Below, in pieces: positions 1 through 7,274 of a stretch of DNA of 23,237 nucleotides (positions within the stretch are counted from its first letter, which is position 1; each line of letters begins with the position of its first letter). Under the pieces are notes generated by a model, which was given only the letters and a program-made list of their open reading frames with translations, ran no database searches and had not been told where the DNA came from. A program made the position numbers and the translations under genes. This stretch comes from CAYJIL01 sp964370235 (lineage in GTDB: Bacteria; Bacteroidota; Bacteroidia; Bacteroidales; Rikenellaceae), in assembly GCA_964370235.1 (NCBI GenBank), contig CAYJIL010000032.1, positions 1 through 23,237 of the forward strand, written 5' to 3'.

Positions 1-11
1 ACAATAGTAAT

Positions 12-644
12 TTACCAATTCATAAACTCCTCTGCTGTGCAATCAGCTAGTGAGTCCAAAACCAAATCGGCAACTATTTCGAGCTTCTCACGAGGGAATG
101 TAGTCGAAAGTGCTACGACCTTCATACCTGCTCCTTTACCCGCTGCAATGCCCGTTAAAGCGTCTTCAAACACCACACATTCATTGGGTGTTGCTCCCAA
201 ATCTTTTGCTCCTAGTTCGTAGCACATTGGGTCGGGTTTGCCCCTAGTAATACGCTTTGGGGTTACGATTGTCGAAAGAAATCTGTCGAGACCAAACTCT
301 TTGATTACTCTCTCTACCTTAGCCTCGCCCGAGCTTGTTACAAGCCCCATCTTTATACCTGCATCCTTTAGCCTTTGCATAAACTCTAGCGTGCCTGGCA
401 TAGCTAACATTTGCATTTGAGCCTCGTAATCGTCGCAACCTTGCACAATGTCATCTCTTTGCTCTTGTGTAAGGTGGCCAAAGTAATTTGACATAATAGC
501 CGTTAGTGGTGTGCCCTTTATTGTCTTGTGAAAATCGCTCGCTAAACCATATTGCTGTGCAACTCTCTCCCAGTATATATCATACTGTGGTTCAGTGTCT
601 GCTATTACACCGTCAAGATCAAATAATGCATAACTTTTTTTCAT
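12..644 (-). CDS. HAD-superfamily hydrolase, beta-phosphoglucomutase/phosphatase-like
   Basis: A 210-residue cytosolic HAD (subfamily IA) enzyme, complete from ATG at 644 to TAA at 12. Motif I is FDLDGV with nucleophile Asp9 and acid/base Asp11; motif II is the Thr103-Ser104 pair; motif III is Lys136 in GKPDP; motif IV is Glu160-Asp161 in VFEDALTGI. The helical cap lies between about residues 15 and 85. This pattern fits the family holding beta-phosphoglucomutase, sugar-phosphate phosphatases and phosphoglycolate phosphatase. Sequence alone does not fix the substrate; a hexose phosphate is plausible beside glycolytic genes, but that is inference. It follows the phosphofructokinase gene on the same strand after a terminator hairpin, and a TAnnTTTG box in the hairpin loop could give it its own promoter. 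Confidence 0.85.
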   Translation of the reverse strand: MKKSYALFDLDGVIADTEPQYDIYWERVAQQYGLASDFHKTIKGTPLTAIMSNYFGHLTQEQRDDIVQGCDDYEAQMQMLAMPGTLEFMQRLKDAGIKMGLVTSSGEAKVERVIKEFGLDRFLSTIVTPKRITRGKPDPMCYELGAKDLGATPNECVVFEDALTGIAAGKGAGMKVVALSTTFPREKLEIVADLVLDSLADCTAEEFMNW

Positions 645-663
645 AAATCTACATAATTAAGCA

Positions 664-697
664 AAGAGGGGATGCTACAAACGTAACACCCCCTCTT
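664..697 (-). terminator. Hairpin terminator after the phosphofructokinase gene
   Basis: An 8-bp perfect outer stem (AAGAGGGG at 664-671 with CCCCTCTT at 690-697) extends inward to about 15 pairs around a 4-base loop. The inner positions 672/689 and 675/686 are mismatched on the plus strand but become G-U wobbles in minus-strand RNA, which supports a minus-strand terminator. The following U-tract is weak. Confidence 0.7.
678..685 (-). promoter_or_regulatory. Possible -7 box for the HAD gene
   Basis: Minus strand reads TACGTTTG, an exact match to the Bacteroidetes -7 consensus TAnnTTTG, 34-41 bases upstream of the HAD start. It lies in the upper stem and loop of the upstream gene's terminator. 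No convincing -33 TTTG is seen, so it may be coincidental. Confidence 0.35.
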
Positions 698-715
698 GAA
701 TTATACACCGTAAGA

Positions 716-1948
716 TTACCAGTTAAGGATCTTGCGGAAATCGTACTCCTCTGGGTTTGGAACAAGAGCCTTAGCAGCCTCGTAATCCTCTGGAGTTACA
801 TAGTTGAAGATATGGTCGATAACAGCAGTGATACCACCTGAGTTGATGTCAACTAGACGTGGTGGAATCTTACCTGTTACAGCATCTTGAAGATCTTTTA
901 GGTAAAGTGGAGATACGTTACCCATTGGGTCAACATATACCATACAACCAGACTTACCCTCGCTGAATAGAGTGTAAACACCCATACCTAGCTGAGAACA
1001 GTAAACAAGGTCAAAAGCAGTTGGAGTCTGGCAACGAACCTCGTAACCAATCTCTACTGGACGGCTCTTAACTTTGATACCTAGTTTGTTAAGCTCGTTC
1101 TCTAGTAGCTCGTTGAATACGTTAGCCTTAGAAACTTTACCAAGCTCTGGGTGACCGTGGTCATCATATGTGAAGTTGATACCGCTACCTTTGATCTCCT
1201 CGTCGCTTAGAGAGTGGAATACACCCTCAGAAATCATAGCTGCACCATAGTCAAGACCTTGTAGCTTGCGCTTGATGATAGCAGAGATAACTAGGTTAAC
1301 GATTTTCTTGATTGTAATCTCAGTTTTGTTGAACATCTCTGGGATAACGATCATTGGGTAGTGACAAGCTGTACCAATACCAAATGCAAGGTGACCAGCC
1401 GAACGACCCATTGCCGCAACAACAAACCAGTTCTCGCTAGTGCGAGCATCGTTGTATACTGTACGACCAATGATAGTACCTTGTGACTTTGCAGACTCGT
1501 AACCAAAAGTTGGTGTACCATCTGGAAGAGGTAGGTCGTTATCAATTGTCTTAGGAACGTGAATGTTAGAGATAGAGTAGTTCTTAGCCTCTAGGAACTT
1601 AGCGATACGGTTTGCAGTAGATGCAGTATCGTCACCACCAACAGTTACAAGTAGCTTAACGTTGTTGCTAGTGAAGAAATCAAGGTTGAAGTTGTTCTCA
1701 AAGTCGTTATCAGTTGGCTTGAAACGGCTCATCTTTAGGTATGAACCACCACGGTTGAAGATATCGTCTGCCGTTAGGAAGTCAAGATCTGTTGTGCGTG
1801 GGTTCGACTTGAATAGACCCGAGTAACCCTCGTGAAGACCGATAACACGGTAACCTTTTTGTAGGAATGTTTTTGCAACGCTACCTACTACCGAGTTCAT
1901 ACCCGGAGCTGGACCGCCGCCTGTAAGAATAGCAATAGCCTCTTTCAT
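716..1948 (-). CDS. pfp: Pyrophosphate-dependent 6-phosphofructokinase
   Basis: A 410-residue phosphofructokinase that phosphorylates fructose 6-phosphate to fructose 1,6-bisphosphate in the cytosol. The N-terminal GGGPAPGMN loop (10-18), GGDDT (104-108), PKTIDND (132-138) and MGRSAGH (180-186) mark the family. Two positions decide the phosphoryl donor: Asp107 in GGDDT and Lys133 in PKTIDND replace the two glycines used by ATP enzymes such as E. coli PfkA, so the enzyme should use pyrophosphate and the step should be reversible. This follows established family rules; no assay is implied. The gene has its own downstream terminator and lies just after the aldolase gene that uses its product. 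An imperfect -7 box (TTAATTTG, minus strand, 1978-1985) lies about 30 bases upstream. Confidence 0.92.
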   Translation of the reverse strand: MKEAIAILTGGGPAPGMNSVVGSVAKTFLQKGYRVIGLHEGYSGLFKSNPRTTDLDFLTADDIFNRGGSYLKMSRFKPTDNDFENNFNLDFFTSNNVKLLVTVGGDDTASTANRIAKFLEAKNYSISNIHVPKTIDNDLPLPDGTPTFGYESAKSQGTIIGRTVYNDARTSENWFVVAAMGRSAGHLAFGIGTACHYPMIVIPEMFNKTEITIKKIVNLVISAIIKRKLQGLDYGAAMISEGVFHSLSDEEIKGSGINFTYDDHGHPELGKVSKANVFNELLENELNKLGIKVKSRPVEIGYEVRCQTPTAFDLVYCSQLGMGVYTLFSEGKSGCMVYVDPMGNVSPLYLKDLQDAVTGKIPPRLVDINSGGITAVIDHIFNYVTPEDYEAAKALVPNPEEYDFRKILNW

Positions 1949-1991
1949 CTTTTCTATTTATATAAAATTAGTTAAAACAAATTAAAAAAAA

Positions 1992-2024
1992 CCATACCAC
2001 CCACCCCTAAGGGCGGTGGCATGG
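1992..2024 (-). terminator. Terminator after the aldolase gene
   Basis: Arms CCATACCACC (1992-2001) and GGTGGCATGG (2015-2024) pair with one position that is a mismatch on the plus strand and a G-U wobble in minus-strand RNA. An eight-base A run at 1984-1991 on the plus strand becomes the U-tract, so this is a good intrinsic terminator for the gene ending at 2044. Confidence 0.82.
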
Positions 2025-2043
2025 CCTATAATATATACCGAGA

Positions 2044-3120
2044 TTATAGTACGTCGATACAGTTAAGATCTTGGTAAGAAACCTTAAGACGCTCGATGAT
2101 AGACTCCTCACCTTTGCGAAGCCATACACGTGGGTCGTAGTATTTCTTGTTTGGCTTGTCGTCACCCTCTGGGTTACCAAGCTGACCTTGTAGGTAATCC
2201 TTCTTGTCGTTGTAGAAGCTAAGGATACCATTCCAGAACGCCCACTGAATATCAGTGTCGATGTTCATTTTGATTACACCGTAACCAAGAGACTCTTGAA
2301 TCTTCTCTGGCTCAGAACCGCTACCACCGTGGAATACGAAGTTAACTGGCTTGCTATCTGCAGCAGCACCAATCTTCTCAGCAATGTATACTTGGCTATC
2401 GCGAAGGATCTCTGGGCTAAGAACTACGTTACCTGGCTTGTAAACACCGTGTACGTTACCAAATGAAGCAGCGATAGTAAAGTTAGGGCTAACTGCGCTT
2501 AGTGCCTCGTATGCAGCGAATACCTCTTCTGGCTGAGTGTATAGCTTAGAAGTCTCAACGTGAGTGTTATCAACGCCATCCTCTTCGCCACCAGTGATAC
2601 CAAGCTCGATCTCAAGTGTCATACCCATTTTGCTCATTCTAGCAAGGTACTTAGCACAAGTCTCTAGGTTCTCCTCTAGTGACTCCTCAGAAAGGTCAAT
2701 CATGTGAGAAGAGAAAAGTGGACGACCAGTAGCCTCGAAGTGCTTCTCGCTAGCGTCTAGTAGACCGTCAATCCAAGGAAGAAGTTTCTTTGCAGCGTGG
2801 TCTGTGTGAAGAATTACTGGCACACCGTAAGCCTCTGCAAGAGTGTGTACGTGGTGAGCAGCAGAAATACCACCTAGGATAGCAGCTTTCTGACCATCGT
2901 TGCTGATACCTTTACCTGCATAAAAACATGCACCACCGTTAGAAAGCTGGATGATAATTGGAGAATTAACTGCCTTAGCTGTCTCTAGAACTGAGTTAAC
3001 AGTGTCTGTACCTGTTACGTTTACTGCTGGAATAGCAAAACCTTTCTCTTTTGCATAAGCAAAAAGCTGCTGTACGTCCTCACCTGTAAGTACGCCAGCT
3101 GGAAATTTAGTCTGACTCAT
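2044..3120 (-). CDS. fbaA: Fructose-bisphosphate aldolase, class II (type A)
   Basis: A 358-residue zinc aldolase that cleaves fructose 1,6-bisphosphate to dihydroxyacetone phosphate and glyceraldehyde 3-phosphate. It is close in length and layout to E. coli FbaA (359 residues). Catalytic Asp107 and zinc ligand His108 are in HTDHAAKK; Glu172 in IELGITGGEED, His224 in NVHGVY and His264 in FHGGSGS complete the metal site; NIDTD (286-290) binds the phosphate end. The codon use marks it as highly expressed: all 30 leucines are CTT (20) or CTA (10), with no TTA, TTG, CTC or CTG. It is flanked by terminators on both sides, so it is probably transcribed alone from a promoter near 3225, with a leader that carries a small hairpin. 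Confidence 0.96.
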   Translation of the reverse strand: MSQTKFPAGVLTGEDVQQLFAYAKEKGFAIPAVNVTGTDTVNSVLETAKAVNSPIIIQLSNGGACFYAGKGISNDGQKAAILGGISAAHHVHTLAEAYGVPVILHTDHAAKKLLPWIDGLLDASEKHFEATGRPLFSSHMIDLSEESLEENLETCAKYLARMSKMGMTLEIELGITGGEEDGVDNTHVETSKLYTQPEEVFAAYEALSAVSPNFTIAASFGNVHGVYKPGNVVLSPEILRDSQVYIAEKIGAAADSKPVNFVFHGGSGSEPEKIQESLGYGVIKMNIDTDIQWAFWNGILSFYNDKKDYLQGQLGNPEGDDKPNKKYYDPRVWLRKGEESIIERLKVSYQDLNCIDVL

Positions 3121-3137
3121 TTTGTTTTTTTAGTTAT

Positions 3138-3155
3138 ATAACGGCTAACCGTTAT
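3138..3155 (-). other. Stem-loop in the aldolase leader
   Basis: A perfect 7-bp inverted repeat, ATAACGG (3138-3144) and CCGTTAT (3149-3155), with a 4-base loop, ending 18 bases before the aldolase ATG. It could affect mRNA stability or initiation, or bind a regulator. No known riboswitch was recognised. Confidence 0.35.
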
Positions 3156-3222
3156 TTTTGTTATTTTAAGTTATGCTCTTATGTTGAGTGAATTACAACT
3201 TTTTTTGATTGAATTCACACCC

Positions 3223-3230
3223 CAAAAATA
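3223..3230 (-). promoter_or_regulatory. Probable -7 promoter box for fbaA
   Basis: Minus strand reads TATTTTTG, matching TAnnTTTG. It lies just after the terminator of the upstream gene, giving a leader of roughly 95 bases. No clear -33 TTTG is present. Confidence 0.45.
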
Positions 3231-3251
3231 ACAGTTTTATTTGTGAAAAAA

Positions 3252-3290
3252 AAGTTTTGCGCCCTCTTTTATAAAGATAGCGCAAAACTT
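3252..3290 (-). terminator. Terminator after the DUF2723 gene
   Basis: Perfect 11-bp arms AAGTTTTGCGC (3252-3262) and GCGCAAAACTT (3280-3290), with an inner 5-bp stem (TCTTT/AAAGA) in the loop. The A run at 3246-3253 on the plus strand supplies U residues on the minus-strand transcript. Confidence 0.85.
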
Positions 3291-3307
3291 ATGTTATTTT
3301 GGGTATT

Positions 3308-6300
3308 CTACATTAGTAGATCTGAGTATCTCTCTAGTTCCTCGGCAACCTCTTTTTGGCCATGTCGAGTAGCTATTCTGTGAATATTCGAAAGATACAT
3401 TAGTTGCTCATCTACCTCATTGCCCACAAGCTGTGCTTGCGCTGGGCTAAATTTACTGTAATAGTTAAGGTGATCGAGAGTGTTGTTCATCATCTCTGTT
3501 AGATATGTGCTAGCTCTAGGGTCGCCTAGCCTAAACAACACATCTATCATCGAGAACGACGAATAAGCGTGCTTAACTTGCTCAAAAGGTATCTCCTCAA
3601 TAATCATATCCATTACCTCTTGTGCTCTAATAGTGTCACCCTCAGAAACTAGCTGCGCCGCTAGTCGAGCAGCAGTATTTCTCACCTGAGTTGCCGAAAC
3701 GGTATAATCAGAGAAGTAGTCAATATTTACCTTTGGATCTTTAATATTACCATACTTAAACTTATTCATCATATTGTCGTATAGGTATTCGGTGTCTATA
3801 CGGCCTTTGTTAAAGTGGTCGCCTGCTGTTTTAATAGGCACGATGCGATATGCAAAACCATCGTTTTGCAGGTAATCGCTTAGTCCTAGTTTCTCTAGCG
3901 TTTGTGGCTGAGTAACATATATTGGGCGGCTCCAGTCGCTAGTTGCTAGCATATCCAGAATCATGTAATCGCCACGATATAGGGCTTGTGTCGATAGGTT
4001 GATTGTAATTGAATCTACCATCAAATCTGCATCCTCGGGCTTTACAATACCACTCTTTATAGCGTTCTCTTTGTTTACCGGCAAAATAATTGTGCTAGTA
4101 GGCAAGAAGTCCTCTATCTCGATACCATACTGTGCATTGATGCTATTAACGATTGACTGCTTGCTCTTTGAGTCGTTCTTAATAAAGTCGACAACCTCTT
4201 TTGCGGTCATAGGTTTTTTAGATACATCAAACACATATAGTGCATCGTTTGTACGGTAATATTTCTCTTTTGGGAGAGTAAACTCAACGGGCTCAGATTC
4301 GTTGCTCTTAACCCTCATTTGGTCTACATACCACTCGCCGTGTAGGTAGCTAAGGTTCATCACCCTAACATCTAGTCTAGCATCCTCAACCTCTTGGTTA
4401 TACCACAATGGGAATGTGTCATTATCACCATAAGGCATAATGATACCACCCGGTAGTACACTCTCTAGGTAGTTCTTACCAAAGTCGGTTGCGATATATC
4501 TGCCCGAACGGTCGTGGTCGTCCCAGTTCTCGGCAATTAAGATTGTTGGAACTGTTAACGAAATGGCAAACGCCGAAACAAGCGCCCACTTTTCGACCTT
4601 AATTCTCTTTTGTAGCGAATCATATATTGCCATAACACCAAGTCCAATCCATATTGCAAAGGCATAGAACGAGCCTGCAAACACATAGTCACGCTCACGT
4701 GGCTGAAGTGGTGGCTGGTTTAGGTACAGGATAATAGCAATACCCGTCATAAAGAAGAACCAGAATGTAGCATTAAATGCATTGCCATCTTTCTTTAGCT
4801 GATAGAAGATACCCAACAAACCAAGTATAAGTGGCAAGAAGTAGTATGTGTTGCGCCCTTTGTTGTTTGCTAGGTCGGCAGGTAGCTCGTCTTGTGGCCC
4901 ACTATACAGCGAGTCTATGAACGGAATACCGCTCAACCATCCACCGTGTGTAATCTCGCCATGTGATTGAATATCGTTTTGGCGACCTACAAAGTTCCAC
5001 ATAAAATATCTCCAATACATAAAGTTTAGCTGGTAGCTAAAGAAGTAGCGTAGGTTCTCGCCAAATGTTGGAATGGTAATCATTTGATCTTCGTAACGCA
5101 CCTTGCGCCCTTTTATGTCGGCCCACTGCTCGTATGCTCTAACGTGCGATGGATCTGAGCTGTACATACGAGGGAATATTGTAGTATATCTTGAGTCATA
5201 CTCATACCCTTCGACAACAGTATATGGAACATATTTTTCGCCATCGTAGTAGTAGCTCTCTTTTTCGATGGTGTTGGTTGTTGGTGTCGAATAGTATTGT
5301 CCCTTAACCAAAGGTGCACTACCATACTGCTCACGATTTAGGAACGAAAGCAGAGCATATGGGTCGCTAGGGTTATTCGAGTTCATAGGAGGGTTTGCCT
5401 CGGCACGAATAAACACCTGACCATACGATGTGTAGCCAATCATAAGCACAGCCAAACACAATAGAGCAGTGTTAATTGTAACTTTACCCTTTTGGTGTGT
5501 GTAGTAGATACCATAGCCTAGTGCTACAATTACAAGAATAAATAGCGTAATCATACCGCTATTAACAGGTAGCGATAGTGTGTTAACAAAGAATCTATCT
5601 ACCGTAGCACCCACCGAAATAGTTACTTGGCGCACAACATATAGTGCAACACCAACAATAGCAAACGAGATTGCAAGTGCCTTTAGCCAGCCATATTTTG
5701 TTTTTTCGGGGAATTTACGATAGTAGTATATAAGACCAATTGCAGGAATTGCTAGTAGGTTAAGAAGGTGAACACCAATCGATAGACCCATTACATAGGC
5801 TACCAAAATAAGCCATCTTCCGCTCTTGGGGTCGTTTGCCTCTCGTTCCCAACGCAGAATGCCCCAAAACACAATTGCCGTACATAGCGACGACTGTGCA
5901 TAAACTTCGCCCTCTACTGCCGAGAACCAAAACGTGTCGGTAAATGCATAAGCAAGTGCACCAATCATTGATGAACCCATTACCAACCAAAGCTGAGAAC
6001 CCGAAATTTCTTCCTCTTCTTTGCCCGTAATTCTTCGTCCCATGTGTGCAATTGTCCAAAACAAAAATGCCACAGTAAGACCACTAGCCACAGCACTTGC
6101 AGCATTAACAAATGCTGCTACCAAATCTTGTGATGGAGCGAATATTGTAAATAATCGGTTAATCATCATAAACAGTGGCGCACCGGGAGGGTGTCCTACC
6201 TCTAGTTTATAGGATGTTGCGATGAACTCTCCACAGTCCCATAAAGACGCCGAAGGTTCCATTGTTAGCAGATAGACCATTGTCGATAGCGCAAACGCTA

Positions 6301-6340
6301 CCCAGCCTAAAGTGATAGAAGTTTTCTTAAATGTATTCAT
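3308..6340 (-). CDS. DUF2723 multi-spanning membrane protein (protein O-mannosyltransferase-like)
   Basis: A 1010-residue inner-membrane protein. The N-terminal signature DCGEF (35-39) and GHPPGAP (49-55), then QPRERDY (546-552) and GDNDTFPLWYNQE (638-650), identify the DUF2723 family. About a dozen hydrophobic segments occupy residues 8-310 and 500-605, interrupted by a hydrophilic stretch at about 315-480; residues 605-1010 look soluble and helical toward the end. The family is related to the GT-C protein O-mannosyltransferases and is a proposed glycosyltransferase in Bacteroidetes surface glycosylation; the early acidic DxxE pair is where the catalytic acid of GT-C enzymes usually sits. 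Donor and acceptor cannot be read from the sequence. Terminators on its 3' side and a promoter box near 6404 suggest single-gene transcription. Confidence 0.85.
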   Translation of the reverse strand: MNTFKKTSITLGWVAFALSTMVYLLTMEPSASLWDCGEFIATSYKLEVGHPPGAPLFMMINRLFTIFAPSQDLVAAFVNAASAVASGLTVAFLFWTIAHMGRRITGKEEEEISGSQLWLVMGSSMIGALAYAFTDTFWFSAVEGEVYAQSSLCTAIVFWGILRWEREANDPKSGRWLILVAYVMGLSIGVHLLNLLAIPAIGLIYYYRKFPEKTKYGWLKALAISFAIVGVALYVVRQVTISVGATVDRFFVNTLSLPVNSGMITLFILVIVALGYGIYYTHQKGKVTINTALLCLAVLMIGYTSYGQVFIRAEANPPMNSNNPSDPYALLSFLNREQYGSAPLVKGQYYSTPTTNTIEKESYYYDGEKYVPYTVVEGYEYDSRYTTIFPRMYSSDPSHVRAYEQWADIKGRKVRYEDQMITIPTFGENLRYFFSYQLNFMYWRYFMWNFVGRQNDIQSHGEITHGGWLSGIPFIDSLYSGPQDELPADLANNKGRNTYYFLPLILGLLGIFYQLKKDGNAFNATFWFFFMTGIAIILYLNQPPLQPRERDYVFAGSFYAFAIWIGLGVMAIYDSLQKRIKVEKWALVSAFAISLTVPTILIAENWDDHDRSGRYIATDFGKNYLESVLPGGIIMPYGDNDTFPLWYNQEVEDARLDVRVMNLSYLHGEWYVDQMRVKSNESEPVEFTLPKEKYYRTNDALYVFDVSKKPMTAKEVVDFIKNDSKSKQSIVNSINAQYGIEIEDFLPTSTIILPVNKENAIKSGIVKPEDADLMVDSITINLSTQALYRGDYMILDMLATSDWSRPIYVTQPQTLEKLGLSDYLQNDGFAYRIVPIKTAGDHFNKGRIDTEYLYDNMMNKFKYGNIKDPKVNIDYFSDYTVSATQVRNTAARLAAQLVSEGDTIRAQEVMDMIIEEIPFEQVKHAYSSFSMIDVLFRLGDPRASTYLTEMMNNTLDHLNYYSKFSPAQAQLVGNEVDEQLMYLSNIHRIATRHGQKEVAEELERYSDLLM

Positions 6341-6403
6341 TTAGCAAAAGTTGGTGTGGAGGCTAAACCTTTAGCAACCACTATTTTCTGGTTTTTAATT
6401 TCA

Positions 6404-6411
6404 CAAAAGTA
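6404..6411 (-). promoter_or_regulatory. Probable -7 promoter box for the DUF2723 gene
   Basis: Minus strand reads TACTTTTG, an exact TAnnTTTG match, about 64-71 bases upstream of the start at 6340. No clear -33 partner is seen. Confidence 0.5.
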
Positions 6412-6525
6412 CATACTACCCCAAGTTAGGATAATATTCAGCCTACAAATTTATAAAAAAAGATGCACTATTCACCCCTAATCACCAAAAATCACACATT
6501 AAGTCCAATCTTTGCAAAATATTTA

Positions 6526-6533
6526 TAACTTTG
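6526..6533 (+). promoter_or_regulatory. Probable -7 promoter box for the lipoprotein gene
   Basis: TAACTTTG matches TAnnTTTG and lies 46 bases before the ATG at 6580, predicting a leader of about 40 bases. A TTTG occurs at 6511-6514 but is too close to be a standard -33 element. Confidence 0.55.
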
Positions 6534-6579
6534 TGAGTAGTGATACACATAAATAAAACTAATAACCACATATTTTATT

Positions 6580-7197
6580 ATGAATAAGAGAATCATTTAT
6601 TTCCTAGTTATTAAAAAAATTATAACGCTAATTATCATTTCGCTATTTTTTAGCTCGTGTTCGGGTGGCTATCCTTTGGTTGGTGGGTCTGTTGACAGAG
6701 AATCAGATATGTCATCATACAAAACATACCGCACCCTAGAGCTTGAACAAGTAGAGCTACCACACGGAATGACAGCCGATGATTATTATACGCTCATTGC
6801 TGCAATAGATGGTGAAATGTCGCTACGCAACTATCGCAAAATTCCAGATTCCGACCTTGTAATAGAGATTGGTTTAACTTCGTCAACCTATTTTCAAGAG
6901 GGTGAACACTATGGTTTATACACAAATGCCTACTACTTTGGCTTGCCCGAGTTTGCACCATGGCGCAAAGGTGACTACATGTACCCATACATGACAAATT
7001 ATCGTTCGGTCAAAATTGCCGATCAAGGAGTGTTAATTATCGATTTTATTGATACCAAAAACCAAAAGCACCTATACTCAGCGGCAGTCAAGAGCGGAAT
7101 TGCTGCTGGCGAAAATCCACTAAACAGTGCAAGCGAGGTGGTAAAAATGGTAACTTCGTTATTCAAAAAATTCCCCGTTAAAATCTCGAAACAATAA
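6580..7197 (+). CDS. Lipoprotein, DUF4136-like
   Basis: A 205-residue exported lipoprotein, the only plus-strand gene in the first 17 kb. A basic start, a hydrophobic stretch at about 14-24 and a lipobox ending in Cys27 (FFSSC) indicate lipidation and membrane anchoring. The mature part resembles DUF4136 proteins: an early SSYKTYRTLELEQ strand (about 45-57), a middle segment with DSDLVIEIGL, and a late strand where VLIIDFIDTKNQKHLYSAAVKSG matches the usual acidic beta-strand followed by a small-residue segment. The family is common as small periplasmic or outer-membrane lipoproteins with no settled function. It converges on the GH20 gene and shares a terminator with it. Family assignment is by pattern and moderately sure; lipoprotein status is firmer. 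Confidence 0.7.
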   Translation: MNKRIIYFLVIKKIITLIIISLFFSSCSGGYPLVGGSVDRESDMSSYKTYRTLELEQVELPHGMTADDYYTLIAAIDGEMSLRNYRKIPDSDLVIEIGLTSSTYFQEGEHYGLYTNAYYFGLPEFAPWRKGDYMYPYMTNYRSVKIADQGVLIIDFIDTKNQKHLYSAAVKSGIAAGENPLNSASEVVKMVTSLFKKFPVKISKQ

Positions 7198-7213
7198 TAG
7201 AATTAAACAAAGT

Positions 7214-7250
7214 AATAGGGTGTCACGACTATGAATCGTGACACCCTATT
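7214..7250. terminator. Bidirectional terminator between convergent genes
   Basis: A perfect 15-bp inverted repeat, AATAGGGTGTCACGA (7214-7228) and TCGTGACACCCTATT (7236-7250), with a 7-base loop. It lies between the lipoprotein gene ending at 7197 and the GH20 gene ending at 7275. Flanking T-rich and A-rich sequence could serve transcripts from both sides. Confidence 0.88.
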
Positions 7251-7274
7251 TGTATATACACTTTTAACAAGCTC

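Noticed and set aside
5760..6059. A 99-codon minus-strand frame inside the DUF2723 gene
   Set aside because: It overlaps the true frame in another phase, over conserved membrane segments; it is a shadow of that gene.
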